Assembly: GCF_016545825.1 (NCBI RefSeq)
Contig: NC_052613.1
Span: 9,672,001 to 9,736,000 of the forward strand
Length of the DNA: 64,000 bases
Direction: 5' to 3'
From: Eucalyptus grandis
Lineage: Eukaryota; Streptophyta; Magnoliopsida; Myrtales; Myrtaceae
Positions 32,055 to 44,123 of the stretch are shown here, in pieces (position 1 is the first letter of the stretch; every line of letters starts with the position of its first letter). The notes beneath the pieces are model-generated. The model was not told the origin of the DNA. It did no database searches and saw only the letters and a program-made list of their open reading frames with translations. The translations under genes were made by a program, and so were the position numbers.

Positions 32055-33890
32055 ACAAAATGCTATCGCTTGCTCAGCTGAAGGTATCTTTGGAGAACGC
32101 TTTAGTCACTCTGACTGTCACTCTCTCTCGCTCCCTCTCATCCACTGTAATTCATATTTAGTTGAATGAAAATCCGCCAAATGAACATTGTGCGATCTTT
32201 TGAGGCCATTTCCCTCAATCTTTGAAGGTTGGGCTGAAAATTTTGGGATAATTATATTTTTTTACATAGGACTACTCGGTTTGGTCGTGCTTTTGAATCA
32301 TTGGTAATTGTTATTTTTTAATTTGTTTCTCATATCCATTTTCTCTTTTAGAATTTGTTTCTCATATCCATTTTCTCTTTCACATTTAGAGTTTTCTCTT
32401 CTCCCTCTAATTTTTACACGGCTTTCTTCTTCAACCTCTATGGAGGGGAGGATCTCTCCCTCCCCTTCCTTTTTCCTTTTCCTTTGTTTGATTTCTCTTT
32501 TTCTTACTTTCCTCATATTTTGTGGAACTTTTCTCTTCCGAGCCAGTTCAGATTAAGAAGCTTCTCTCTCCTGTTTCGAATAGAATTATATCCCAATCTA
32601 GTCAAAGATTTGGAGATTTACATGTATTATTTCAGGTTTTCACTTCCCTCAAGTTTCGTTGGTGTGCAAGTCCAATTTCGAATGAGATTGGAAGAGCTTC
32701 ATGAGGGTTTCTCTTTCACAAGTGTCAAATCTTTACTCACTCAACCCTATTTTTCTAAACAGCCATAATGCTGGGGACATCAAACCTAAGTGCACAGTGT
32801 CGCAACGCAAAGCCATAGCAATAGATGGAGATCTCGATGCATGCTCATTATTGAAGATGGATTCGGTGATTGACCATTATTTTGGTTCGAAGAAATCTCA
32901 AATTTGCTATTCGAGTAAGTGAAACCTTATTCTAACAATTCTTCTTGTTATCTAGAGCTTAATTTGTTTTGAAGTTGTCTAGGATTTGTCTTGGTTTGCA
33001 ATTAGATTGCGATGTTTATCTCTTGTATTTATGCAAAAATGAATAAAATGTCACTCTGACCCAAAAAAAAAAAAAATTTATTTCCCAAAGAGAGGAGGAG
33101 TCATCCATGTATCCATTTTTAACTGTTGCAGTTTCTGTTACGGACGAAGGGGAATGAAATTATATTTTTTTTAGTTGAAATTCAAGAGTCGATTATGTGC
33201 AAGTGTTCTGCATGGGTTTGTCATGCGATAATCTAGGCAAACCAAACAACTTCAGTGTAAGCTGTAGTCTTTTCTCTTATTCGGGATGCTCTTGGTTTAA
33301 GAGAAAATAGAAGAAATGACAATGTAAAATGGTGATGGTGTTGTGGCACTTCTTGGTCTTCTCATTTTGCCATCTATTAAGCTAAATTTAAATGTGATGA
33401 ATGGATATTCGCCAGTCTACCTACAGTTTTCTTTTCTTTCTTTATCATTTTAAAATTCTTCATTAGGATTATTTTATGTGATTATGTTTGTTTCCCTGTT
33501 TCTGATTAATGTTTCTTTTGCGTTACATGAACTGCTATGGAGGGACTCTTTTTGTTTTGTCGTCCTACTTCTACTCTGTTGATACAGCCGCAATGTCGCA
33601 TGCTTCAAATTTTTTTGACTTGCTGAGCGGGAGTTCTTCAATTTTTAGCGTGGCTCTACTTCTTGCAGAGTATCAAAGGGAAGTACGCAATTTTTGGATT
33701 TATTGTCGAGTTTTCCGTACATTAGCTGGTTGGACTTGGACAGATTATGTCAACATCTTAGTATCTACTCGTGATGGAGCTGTCACATTGTGCCTTCTGA
33801 TCACAGAAACACGACGATTGGAGCCAACAAGAGCACAATCGGTGTTACTCCTCCAGAAACGATGACCATGTCATTAATGGTCAACAGGCT
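32055..33890 (+). other. Possible intron-containing gene fragment, not recognised
   Basis: An ATG at 32059 in good context (CAAACAAAATGC) opens MLSLAQLK, directly followed by a possible donor GTATCT. A second open stretch at 32759-32922 (AIDGDLDACSLLKMDSVIDH) ends at GTAAGTG, a strong donor. A third at 33590-33690 (SHASNFFDLLSGSSSIF) is also Ser/Leu-rich and non-repetitive. AATAAA-like sequence followed by fourteen A is at 33044-33075. I cannot match any of these to a family. It could be a real small gene, a retroposed fragment, or chance. Confidence 0.25.
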
Positions 33891-34739
33891 AGAAAAAATG
33901 TGACTGCAATTTGAAGTAATTACCAGTCAAACATGAATAATTCTTCATTCCATCCACAAGCGGAGGTAAACATCCTGCACAAATGCAGCGACCATGGCAA
34001 ACCCGATGCAAGTGCACACATTCTTTTGATGATCTAAGGCTGTCACGTTGAATGGGAATCCTAGCGTCCGTTTGTTTCAAAGGAAAATGTACCATCTTTG
34101 AAAAATATTTTCCAAAAAAAAAAAAAGGAAAAAAAAGAGTATTTTTGGTGTTTGGCTTAAACCCAAAGATGAACTAGATGATGTTTTCCATCATTTGGCA
34201 TGGAAAATCTAATTTGATTTTCCTAGGGAAAATTATCAAAAATTTTAAATTTTTTAATTATTTTTTCTTTTTTTTTTTCATTCCTCAACCGCAATCATCG
34301 CCGATCGCCACGCTAACTGTCATCATTGGTCACCGCCCGAGTCGTTAATAGATTTGCCAATTTTCGATCACCAATCACTATCGACCAATGATCACGTGAT
34401 CGTTGCAGGCTATCGCTTGCAAAAGAAGAAGCAAAAAGAAAATGAAAGAAAATGAAATAATATAAAATACTAAATAATTAAAATTTTAAATATTTTAGAA
34501 AAAATAATTAAAATTCTATTATACATTTTTCGTTACTTTTATAATAATAAATGTTTCATTAACCAAGGACCCATGCACAACCATTGACTTTGTCCCTTCT
34601 AATTGTTTGAATCCCGATGGTCTCGTCACATTATGATTATTTCATGAAAAATTTGGATGATTGTGCCATCCCAGATTGTACGTGTTGGAGTAGGGATTAT
34701 TCTGTGACCTGTTAAAATTCTTAACAAAGTTAGAATTTT

Positions 34740-35610
34740 CACTAAATTATTTAAAAGTATTACCTACCTGACACTCTATGCTAACATGTCCTCCACCACA
34801 AAAATCACATGTCAAATTCTGAATTTTCATAGCTGAAACACTTATATTATCTGTCATTTTATTGAGTGCTTCAAATTGTGCAGCAATTGCAACTAAAACT
34901 TCATGAACTCTGCTAGCTTTTTCGCATTGGTAGCCTCTCGGTAGACCACTATAACTATTAGACGCCATCTCCTCTAATAGATTGTAGGCTTCTTCTGGTG
35001 TTTTATTACTTAGAGTTCCTCCTGCAGCTACATCAATCATAGAACGAAGATTTGTACTAGAGCCATTATAAAAGTTTGTACCTGTATCCATACGGGTAGT
35101 CCGTGATGTGGGTATCTCCTAATAAATTCTTTGAATCTTTTACATGCTTCATATAATGATTCATTATCCATCTGCATAAAATTAGTAATATCGTTACGCA
35201 TCTTTGTAGACTTTGCAGATAGAAAGAACTTACCAAGAAATTTCTGAGCCATATCATTCCATGTAGTGATTGATCTTGCAAGTTGAGAAGAAGGCCAACT
35301 CTTAGCTTTGTCTCTAAGAGAGAATTGAAATAATCTCAATCTAATAGCATCATTTGTAACTCCATTATATTTAATGGTGTCATAGATTTCAAGAAAAGCA
35401 TCGACGTGAGCGTTTTGATCATCGCTTGGTAGCCCACTGAATTGCATTGATTATTGAAGCATCTGAATGAGTGACGGCTTAATCTCAAAGTTGTTTTCTT
35501 GAATTGCAAGTCTTCTGATACTTGATGTGGTGCCTTGAACTGTTGGTGCGGCATAATCTCTTAAAAGTCTATGTGGGTTTTCATTATCACCGTCTGCCAT
35601 ATTCTTAGCG
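34740..35610 (-). pseudogene. Ty3/gypsy gag fragment (Athila/Tat type)
   Basis: The minus strand carries the retrotransposon gag core: LPSDDQNAHVDAFLEI, RLRLFQFSLRDKAKSW, TWNDMAQKFLGKFF, the Glu-Ala-Cys/Arg-Phe segment and HHGLP. A second frame continues with AAGGTL and KTPEEAYNLLEEMA, then a zinc-knuckle start (CDFCGGGH). One frameshift near 35070 separates the halves. Everything after the knuckle, including pol, is missing. This gag type belongs to non-chromodomain Ty3 elements. Confidence 0.8.
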
Positions 35611-35789
35611 TGATTTATCTATTCTCTCAGTCACCTTTTGAATGTAAGCTCGATTTCTGATCAAGTTTAGCAAGTTTCCCTTGTTAGCTACGTGTCATAA
35701 ACCGATGTACACCCTAAAAATAATACAAAACGAAAGCTAGATTGAACTTAAAATTATCTAGCATCAATATCAATTAGTATTAAACAAAC

Positions 35790-35812
35790 GATCCCCGGCA
35801 ACAGTGCCAAAA
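35790..35812 (-). other. Primer-binding site for Asp tRNA
   Basis: The minus strand reads TGGCACTGTTGCCGGGGATC, close to TGGCGCCGTTGCCGGGGA, the Asp-tRNA-complementary site typical of Athila/Tat elements. It lies between gag and the LTR, eight bases or so from the LTR end, which fixes the element's orientation. Confidence 0.75.
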
Positions 35813-35819
35813 ACTTGTT

Positions 35820-37007
35820 TGTAAAATTCTAAACGCTAGTGAACGTGTCGAACAGGTAATATAATGATGAGTAAGAGTATCGCCCCCACAGAGATTGATG
35901 ATTAATAAACTAATTAAATACTAAAATAGATTAAATCTATAATTTATCTAACAGATCAAAATATAATTGAGAATAAATTAAAAACAAAATTTGGAGATTA
36001 AATGTAGTAAATCAATCAGATAAATATGTTAGAGCATCCGATTTTACCATAACCATTAGATATGAATTTCAGATTGTTGTGGGTACAAGAACGATATCAA
36101 ACATGTGATAATGAAATTTCCTAATCTATTTACTATTCTATCTCTAGGTATATCAAACATACTCAGTTTATTAATCCACTATATCTCTATGTGAATTAAA
36201 ATAAACATAAGTGCATTAAAAAGTATTAATATTCCTAATTTACAATGAGTCTTTTAGATCACCTTATCACCGAAAACTACACAAACAATGCGGTATATCT
36301 CTATTCACGTTTAATTCATGGTTATATATTATAATGAGTAATTACATATTGTCACTTCTCAGTCTCAAATATGTACATCAAATCATTCAAGTGGTGGCCA
36401 GTCACTCAAAAGCATTATGCGCAATAATATATAACTAACATGAATGAAATCAATTGCAAAACATAAAAATCATGAAATTCATATCATCATGGTTTGGCTA
36501 CATCGTAACCTAACAGAAGAAACTTAGAACATAGTAGAAGAAGAAATAAAAATATATATTAAACCCAGCATCTTGAATCAAAGAGCAAGAATTATGTCAC
36601 TACTTTTGTCTTCTCTTGAAAATACTTGAAAAACTCTCAGAATAATGAAAAACAATCTAACAAGAATCTAGCTATTGTATCAGGTTCTCAATGTTCTCCT
36701 ATTTATAGGATATCCAATATCCTTATCTCCAAGTAATTGCACATAAAATTAAGGAATAAATAAAAGAATCTTTGATTTGATATCTATCTCTCAACGCTTG
36801 TAGATAACATTGGGGAACAAAATCAAGGATTCTCTGATTTGATATCCATCTTCCATTGCTTTTTTTATTTGAATTTCTGATTTTTGCCATTCTTTTCCTT
36901 ATCTTCCCCATATCTCATTATTCTGCATAAATAAGGAAAATTAGAATAATCAGAAGGAAATCCAAATATTTTCTGATAGATAACATAAGTAAACGTGTTA
37001 AACAACC
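35820..37007 (-). repeat. 5' LTR of the Athila/Tat-type fragment
   Basis: On the minus strand the LTR ends AGAATTTTACA at 35820, next to the primer-binding site. The outer end is uncertain: the sequence changes character near 37000-37010 (GTTAAACAACCA), which would give TGGTTGTTTAAC as LTR start and about 1.2 kb length. No second LTR is present, so the element is truncated on its 3' side. Confidence 0.55.
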
Positions 37008-37941
37008 ATTGTTGTCCCGGACTTGAGGGTTAAGATCAAAGAGTGAGCACTAGGGACCGAAGCATGACCTTTATAGACTTGGGCTCAAGTGCTGAAGTAT
37101 CATGTATAGGCACCATGGGATTGGGCCTAGTCTCGATGGATCCAGGCATGGATGTTGGGTCCCAAGCCCGAGCACCGAGTTCTTGGGCCCAACCTCAATG
37201 GTCCTAGGCCCATTTGTTGAAGACCTGCTTCGAACGTCGAGACCTAACGTTAGGGTTTCTGTGTCCAAGCATAAAGTTTCAGGCCAGAGCATCGATACCT
37301 AGTTATTTTTTGGAAGACATGTTTTGACTCTTTCAAAGAGGAAATCATTTTTTTAATTTAAATTTTAATAGGAAAATCATTTCCGTTAACTCATTTTCCT
37401 AAATGAATCAAACGTCAGAATATAAGAAATTATTTTTTAAAAATATTTTCCACAAAATAACGGACTGCCATAGATCTCTTTAGCTAAAACGACTGCATAA
37501 AACTAATCCAGTAGTTTCATCTACTCTATAGTGCCGTTCACTTTCTCCGATCCTCTGTTTCTCGGGATTGCATGCACTTCATTTATACGGAACCTTTGGG
37601 TGACGGTCGACTGCTCCAATGGAGTCGATGTGCCGTGACCACAAGCGAGGAGCCCATTGTACACAATCATAGCACAGATGTTGATATAGTACCTATTGTC
37701 GGTCGCATACAATTTGCCACCTCGCTTTGTGCAGTGAGCACATAACTCTCATCATCTAAAGGTTCATTGAGATAATTCAAAGAGGACATCATTCTAAACG
37801 GCCAAAATTTATATAGTCCATCATGCATAATAAATCATATAACAAACCACATTCGAGACATGAGATCATACTGAGGATGGGACTGTTGGGCTTAAAAGTC
37901 TCAGCCCTAATATGTATGATATAACTATAATTTAACATTAA
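37008..37941. other. Intergenic
   Basis: No gene is visible. 37020-37310 is unusually GC-richer with GGGCCC/CCAAGCCC words and may be an unrecognised repeat. Confidence 0.35.
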
Positions 37942-38507
37942 GGATGTGTTTGGTAACATTTCTATTTCAAGAAATAATTTCTTTTCAAAAATAGTTTTTT
38001 TTTCTATTTCTACTTCCTAAAGCAATTTCTGAGTTAAAAAAAACGTGTTTGGTAACTATACAAAATTTATATTCTCGGAATAGAAAAAGAATAGGAATGC
38101 GTTTGGTACGATTCATAATTTCTTTTAATTTTTTAGTAATTTTTTTAGGATTTTTTTTTCTCTTTCTTCTTCTTCTTGCTCCTTTTGTAGCTGCCGCCGC
38201 CGCCGCCGCCAATGCGACGACGCCGCAACCAGCAACTGGTGGCGGTGACAATAGCAGCAGTAGTCGGCGTAGCAAATGGTGGGGAAGGAAGAAGGAAAAA
38301 AAGAAGAAAAAAACTTATTTCTAGAAATTATCCCGGGAATAAAAGCTACTTTTTTTTTTCTTCTTATTTATGTTCTAAATCTATTTCTGGCCATTTTTCT
38401 ATTCTAATGAATAGAAAAATTAGTTAGCGTTAGCAAATGGATTTCTATTCTTTATTTTTATTCTGGAAAAGAAAAACAATGAAATTGAAAGGTTGCCATG
38501 CAGGACC
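37942..38507. mobile_element. PIF/Harbinger-like MITE (copy 3)
   Basis: It starts GGATGTGTTTGGTAACATTT after TAA (37939-37941) and ends near GGTTGCCATGCAGGACC; the right duplication is decayed. The internal TTTCTAGAAATT motif and short GC core (38190-38230) match copies 1 and 2. Shorter than its relatives by about 270 bp. Confidence 0.6.
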
Positions 38508-39930
38508 ACAGCTCCATGCAATTAAAGCCATATACTAAAACACGAATACTACGAACCTCAACTCACCTTAATTTTGTCAAGATGTCCCAAGCGAAACAAA
38601 GAGGCAAGGTGTGCTGCTGAAGGAAAAATTGTGAAGGCAAAGTAACCGTGAGGGCACAGGTGGAGGTTTGGGTACGGATCAACGTGTTGGACATGGCAAC
38701 GAGGCTATATGCCGTTGTCAGGAGCTAGCTGGGGCGTCGGGACTGGTAGTGCAACTTAGAATATTGCCGAAGCCGCTAGACAGATCGGTGGAGGCTCTGG
38801 TTGCGATGAGGGAGCTGGCGGCGGTTGCTAGAATGCTAGGATGATGAGGGGCTCAACTGGTCTGGCGAGGTGGAATTACCAGCAATGATAGGGCACAGCA
38901 ACTAGTCTTGCTGGATGTTGTGATATCTCTAGATTAACTCACTCGAGGAGATATTGTTCGTATTTTCTACTTTAGCCCATTCCATACTGAGTTTACAATT
39001 TTATCTTTTGGTGTACAAACTGACATTTTCCTAGGTTGTCACCCATTCTTTATAGGCCCACCAGCTTCAACTCAGTTCATTCCCAAACCGTATATTGTAA
39101 AGGGTCCTGATCTAATACCATATCACGACATCCCTGAATTAAGTATCATCCGCTTTAACCCATCCCATATTGAGTCTCAATTTTTTTGTTTAGCGTACAA
39201 GTAGGTAGCAAAATTTTGCCCTTATGTCAAAAGGCACTTCCGTGTGTTAATTTAGTTTTTCACGTACATATCTCAGAAATGCTCTCTCCTTATTCGGTGC
39301 ATAATTCGATTAATTCCTGCTTCATTCATCATCTTGCGCCATGGTCGCAGGAGGCTCAGCGAAAGTGCTTGGCTTCCGCCAAAGAACTTGCAGGAACACC
39401 GTGAGCGCGAGGAATTCAAATGGTGGCTTATTGGCACCGCTGGAAAGGACTATGACTGCCAAGATGAGGAGGAGTCGCTGGTAGAGAATCTCTAGCACAC
39501 GGCTGAATAGATGGGATGCACCGGAGCTTCGATAGACGCGCTGAGAGAGATGATGAGGGGTGAGAGAGCTTCGCTATGAAAATTCTTTGAGCGCTTGTGT
39601 TTGTTGGTCGTTCCCCCATTTGAGTGGTCTCTAGAGTCTCTATTTATAAGTGTTTGGAAATCCCGGAGACAAGGGTGTGATTTTTTTTTCAAAATGAGAC
39701 GAACATCATGACTTCAAATTGAATGTCCCCCCATTCGCTACAAAAACTTCAATTTTTAAGCTGCACCAACTTTTATCCGAAAATTTCAATTCACCACTTT
39801 TAACCTCCCCCTACCCCTCTCCTCTCTCTTCAATATCCAACTGTGGATAAGGAGAGCGATTCTAGATTCTATACAAATTTCACCCGAAATCTACCCGCCA
39901 AAATAGGTTTCTCAACTGTGGATAAGGAGG
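38508..39930. other. Intergenic with unassigned repeats
   Basis: No confident gene. Two related blocks beginning near 38930 (AGCCCATTCCATACTGAG) and 39155 (ACCCATCCCATATTGAG) look like repeat fragments. An open frame of about 60 codons ends at 39494-39496 (reads EREEFKWWLIGTAGKDYD); I do not recognise it. CAACTGTGGATAAGGAG occurs twice (39838 and 39914), the second copy abutting K5. Confidence 0.35.
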
Positions 39931-41400
39931 CCGTCGAAATGTTCACTCCTTTGCTAGATCAAAGCCATAATTCATCTAATCATTGGTTTCTTCCTGAAGA
40001 AAAGCATTAAAATAAGGGCAATCCCAATTCTAGCTCCTGATGCTGCTATTCCTAAAAAAACATAGAATATTTTGAAACAGCAATCTCACTTCATCACTTT
40101 ATCGAGGCTTCTAAGTTGTGAATCTTTATAGAAAATAGACAAAGAAAACACAATTTAACGGATTAGCTACTATGGCTTTTGTCCCCATAATGCCACATTT
40201 CCCTGCTAGGACACAAATGCTTATCAAATAAATCCCGAACGAAGTTGGGATGAAACTAGTAAAAGAGTGCTTCCTACAGTGCGATAGACCGTGCATATAT
40301 CTCGAATGGAAACATGTGCTCATGCTTGGATCCACCTAAAAGAACGATTTTATATGTCTCAACATTTTATATTTCAACTGCACGCCTGGTCAGATTTGAG
40401 CATCACTAGTGGAGGTGGAAGCTTTTTTTCTGTTTGGTTGCGTTCACAACAAAATTCCACAAAGAAAATCAAGTAGCTTTAGTTTGAGATATGCAAATTT
40501 TACCATGAATTTGGTACATCTTCACTCAATACATTAAAACAATTGGATCTTGTGGGATGCAGATAGCAACCTCAAGATCAAACAGTCAAGGCGGAGAAGG
40601 TTGAGGTGAAGTTCTAATTTACACCTTCCCTCCACATGCAGAAATGAAAGATCAAGCAAATCAGTTGATATAAAATCTTAGTCAAGAAGTAAAAGCAAAA
40701 AACTTAATCCCTCAAGCATTTACCATTATTGCAGCTTTGAGGATGAGGAGCATCTTGGCAAAGGCAAACAAAATTAGTGTTGTCGAATCCACACCGTCCC
40801 TCACTTCCCTCACACCTGCTGCATTGATTGCAGTCCAATTCAATAGGAACCCCTTCTTAATCTCACTGTAATCCATAGACATCAAGGCTAGGGAAATTGT
40901 CATTTACGTAAACAGGTATACTAACTGCAAAGTAGCAGGAGCTGACGGCAAAATAGTAATCCATTTCCTGCAATGCTTCCTTGGAAGAAAGGGCAAAAGA
41001 ATGGTGGGTGCAATTGCTAGCATAGCTCATTATGTAAAAACTTGTTGGTTGCAAGGACGCAATTATAGTAGAAAAAGAAATTGGCATTAGTGGAACTGAG
41101 ATTGAAAGGCCATCTTTCGAGGCTGATATTTCACTGAGGAGCATCACAAGATTCCGGGTACACGGGGCATTAAACAGGAGGAATGAGTCGTGCACATAGA
41201 AGATATCCTTGATATTGAATCCCTTGTCTGAGAAAGTCAAGACAAGGTATATCTCTTTGCAGGTAATCTCGAAATTCGGATTGCCACAATAGGACTCTTG
41301 TTTGCTAGAAATCCTCAAAGGGTAGCTACTGATGTTCGGGCTGATATCTACCATTCTAAGGCATGGAGGCCTCGTGCCGTGCATCATCCAATAAGAGTCA
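39931..41400 (-). pseudogene. K5: ectodomain and transmembrane exon, kinase lost
   Basis: Exon 1 (about 41390-40724) carries a degraded GUB_WAK_bind (RISSKQESYCGNPNFEITC, FNIKDIFY) and, in another frame, an intact WAK_assoc module (CNQCSRCEG, GRCGF, CLCQDAPHP, SCNN). It ends at AATAATG|GTAAATG in phase 1. The transmembrane exon (40051 down to 39931) begins after TTTTTTTAG in matching phase and stops at the juxtamembrane region. No kinase domain follows. Lesions: one G missing from a G-run (C-run 40850-40853) shifts the frame just before WAK_assoc, and there are stops in the N-terminal part. There is no micro-exon. The intron is colinear with K1. Confidence 0.75.
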
Positions 41401-42087
41401 TATAGACTAACTTGGTGAAGATGATGATAATCACCAATTGGCCGAAATTGCTAATATAGATGTTAGTTATCCTATGTAACACAATCAACATTGTAGAAAA
41501 TCTTTTATGATATTTTTAATTTTTAATTTTTTAATTTTTTTTTATTTTCTTTCTCTTTTCCTTCTTTGGTGTTTTCTTACATAACTAGGCCCTTACCAGC
41601 CACTCATAGCGAACCCCTTCTTGGGTGCGAGCAAGTGTGATGACCCTCAATTGGCCCCACTTGGACCTAGGCAAGGCCATTGCAGCCACAGGCGACTGAC
41701 CTCGGTCCTCATTTGCAGCCGACGAGGGTCGATGACCTTCACTAGCCATAGTAAGAAAACAATGAAGATGGAGAAGAGAAAGAAAGAAACAAAAGGACAA
41801 AGGAAAGAAGTAAATAAATGTTAAAATATTATTAAAAAATATCCACGTCAGTATTGACTATATCACATAGAGCGACTAGAATCTATATTAGTAATTTCCA
41901 ACCAGAATTAATCAAATAGATTCAATTGTCAAAACGTGAAAATGTTTAGAACTTAATTAAGAAACTTGACAGGTTTCGGTATTCGACTTTTTGAATAATT
42001 TTCCCCTCATGAATATATTAGTTTGAACTTGTATTTTGTTGCATGCTATGTTCGATAATCCTATGTGTACATGGGAAAACTTTTAAA

Positions 42088-42129
42088 AAATAAATAAGGC
42101 TAATTTTTTCGTGAAATAAATAAGGCTAA
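42088..42129 (-). repeat. 10-bp poly(A) stub with 16-bp duplication
   Basis: AAATAAATAAGGCTAA occurs at 42088-42103 and 42114-42129, separated by CACG followed by six A on the minus strand. The duplication is long for the size of the insert; a simple tandem duplication with a short filler is possible. Confidence 0.5.
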
Positions 42130-42546
42130 TTTTTTTTCCTTCTTATCTGCCTTTAGAAATAAGATCAACTGGATCTCGTCACAAATGGTATCGGTTACCA
42201 TAGACGAACGGACGAACGGATATTGTAGTCAAGGTCGGCTTACTCGTTGTTGGTCATTGAGGACGAATGGTATTGGTCATCGAGGACGAAACTCGTGTAC
42301 TTGGTTTCCCCATTTTCAACTTAATGCTTGATTTTTCATGCCAATTCAACCAAGTTGTACCGTGTAAAAGAGGACGGGCTCCGCATCTCTGATCTCCAGG
42401 GAATGATTAGGTTGCTATCGAAATGCAGCGTAGTGCTACAAACGGGCGCTTGTGGCGTCCATTCATCCCATGTTTATGTTACTTGCAAGGCACCGGCGTA
42501 GCATATGCAAGAATAGTCCTTTATCAATACTTAGATCGGTCAAACC

Positions 42547-42579
42547 AATCCCTCATCCAAAAAAAAATGAAAATCCCTC
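42547..42579 (+). repeat. 17-bp A-rich stub with 8-bp duplication
   Basis: AATCCCTC occurs at 42547-42554 and 42572-42579 around ATCC, nine A and TGAA. The duplication is short, so this is the weakest of the series. Confidence 0.35.
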
Positions 42580-44123
42580 GCTCCCTGTCTCCTCGTAAAT
42601 TCATTAACTCCATTCACTTAGAGAAACCTCCGCAAGTAGGAACAATTTTTTTTTCCAGTCGGACGGAACATTTTTCAAACGCCCCTGCATATTTTGGTAA
42701 CGTTTTAGGAAGACATCCCCATGTGCATCACCAAATTCGGTGTTCCGCTGCTTGAAGACGCGTATGATAATCATCCTTTTTCTCTATTTTTTTTATTATT
42801 TTAACTCTTAAAAATAGATTTAAAACATAAATCCGTTCAATAATGCAATTTTATTTTTTTTATATCTAGAGCAAATTTTTAGTCTAGAAATATATTTGAA
42901 TAATAAATGAGAAGTGACGCCCGCCACTAGCCGCCGCTCCCCCTATTCTGTAATGGTATTATTTAAAGATTAAAAATGCTAAATCTTAAAGCAAAAAATA
43001 CAATGAAAAAATGAAGATATCCTAAGGGGAAAATGATATTAACAGAATTGACACTTATCAAGGTCTCTATTTTATATGTACTGAGAAAAAAGGGTAATCC
43101 AAATGGATATGAATGTATCTAAGGATAAGGAAGCCTACCATGCCCCGATTCGACTCAAACCTGAATGTTCGAGTCATGAGTCAAATATCGGATAAACCAT
43201 CAACATTTCATATTATCAGTGCTAAAATCTGATAAAAGCGGACCCCCATATGCATGACTATGTGCTATGCGAGGCTAAAATGAATAAGTAATGGCAGCAA
43301 GGACTGGCTCGGAGAGGCGTGAGTGGGCTAAATAACGCTTGCTGTTAAGATCGAAGAGCGATCGGGACAGTGAGCGTTCAGCCCACTTATGGGCCTTGCA
43401 ACATCTCTAATTCATGCCTTGGTGAAACTAGAACGGCGCTACACCGACACTAATTGGATTACCCAAAGCACATATGCATGATCAAATCAAGGTGACAAAC
43501 GAGCGATTCCAAGCAAATATCACTACGAAATTATGTCCTTCCTCTATTGGTCACATCAAAACAGGATTGTACGCACACGGAAATATCATTTAAACATTTA
43601 TGACCTAAAGCAAAAAGGATGCCCAATTAGTTATCCGATGAAGAATTACAAGATGTTTCCACTAGGTTTTACAGAGTTCCTTTGTCCTCAGGATCAAGTA
43701 TTCGATTCAAGAACTATAGATAAAATCGAGGCATGTATATACTGACATAATGGCAAGAAAGCGTTGGTGCACTCACACTACAAAATAATTTGAATTGTGG
43801 AAGTATAGAGGTAGAATTGCTCATCGCGCTAAGCAAGATGGAGGATGGGAACAGGGTTTAGGAACGTCCAAAACTAGGAGCGACTCTGCTATCGATTGAG
43901 TCCCCTTCTTTTCCCATGATCTCTCTCTCCCACAAAGAAATTAAGGCTTGCTCCCATTTTGCCTTACTATTTGTGAACTGTGAGACTTCTCTCTCTCCAA
44001 ATTCAAACAAACAACTCCCGAGTCATTTACTTTTATAAGGTGATTCCTTTCCTATTCTAGCTCGACTTACCCTCTTTTTTTTTTTTTTTTTAAAAAAAAA
44101 TTACCCTTATTTCAAGTTAGCCA

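Larger units (their letters stand above)
34068..37470. repeat. Possible inverted-repeat element split by a Ty3 fragment
   Basis: GTCCGTTTGTTTCAAAGG at 34069 and the complement of its right partner, GTCCGTTATTTTGTGGAAAA (near 37466), form imperfect inverted ends about 3.4 kb apart, each followed by GGAAAAT-type sequence. Between them lie a gag fragment and an LTR. No clear duplication flanks the ends. Confidence 0.3.
41401..44123. other. Intergenic
   Basis: I see no gene. Short open frames at 42423-42755 and 43533-43745 have no family features. Two poly(A)-type stubs lie at 42088-42129 and 42547-42579. A T17/A9-like inverted homopolymer occurs at 44072-44100. Confidence 0.4.

Noticed and set aside
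33044..33075. AATAAA plus A14 as proof of a processed pseudogene
   Set aside because: I found no flanking target duplication and no recognisable parent gene, so it is only noted under the unrecognised fragment.
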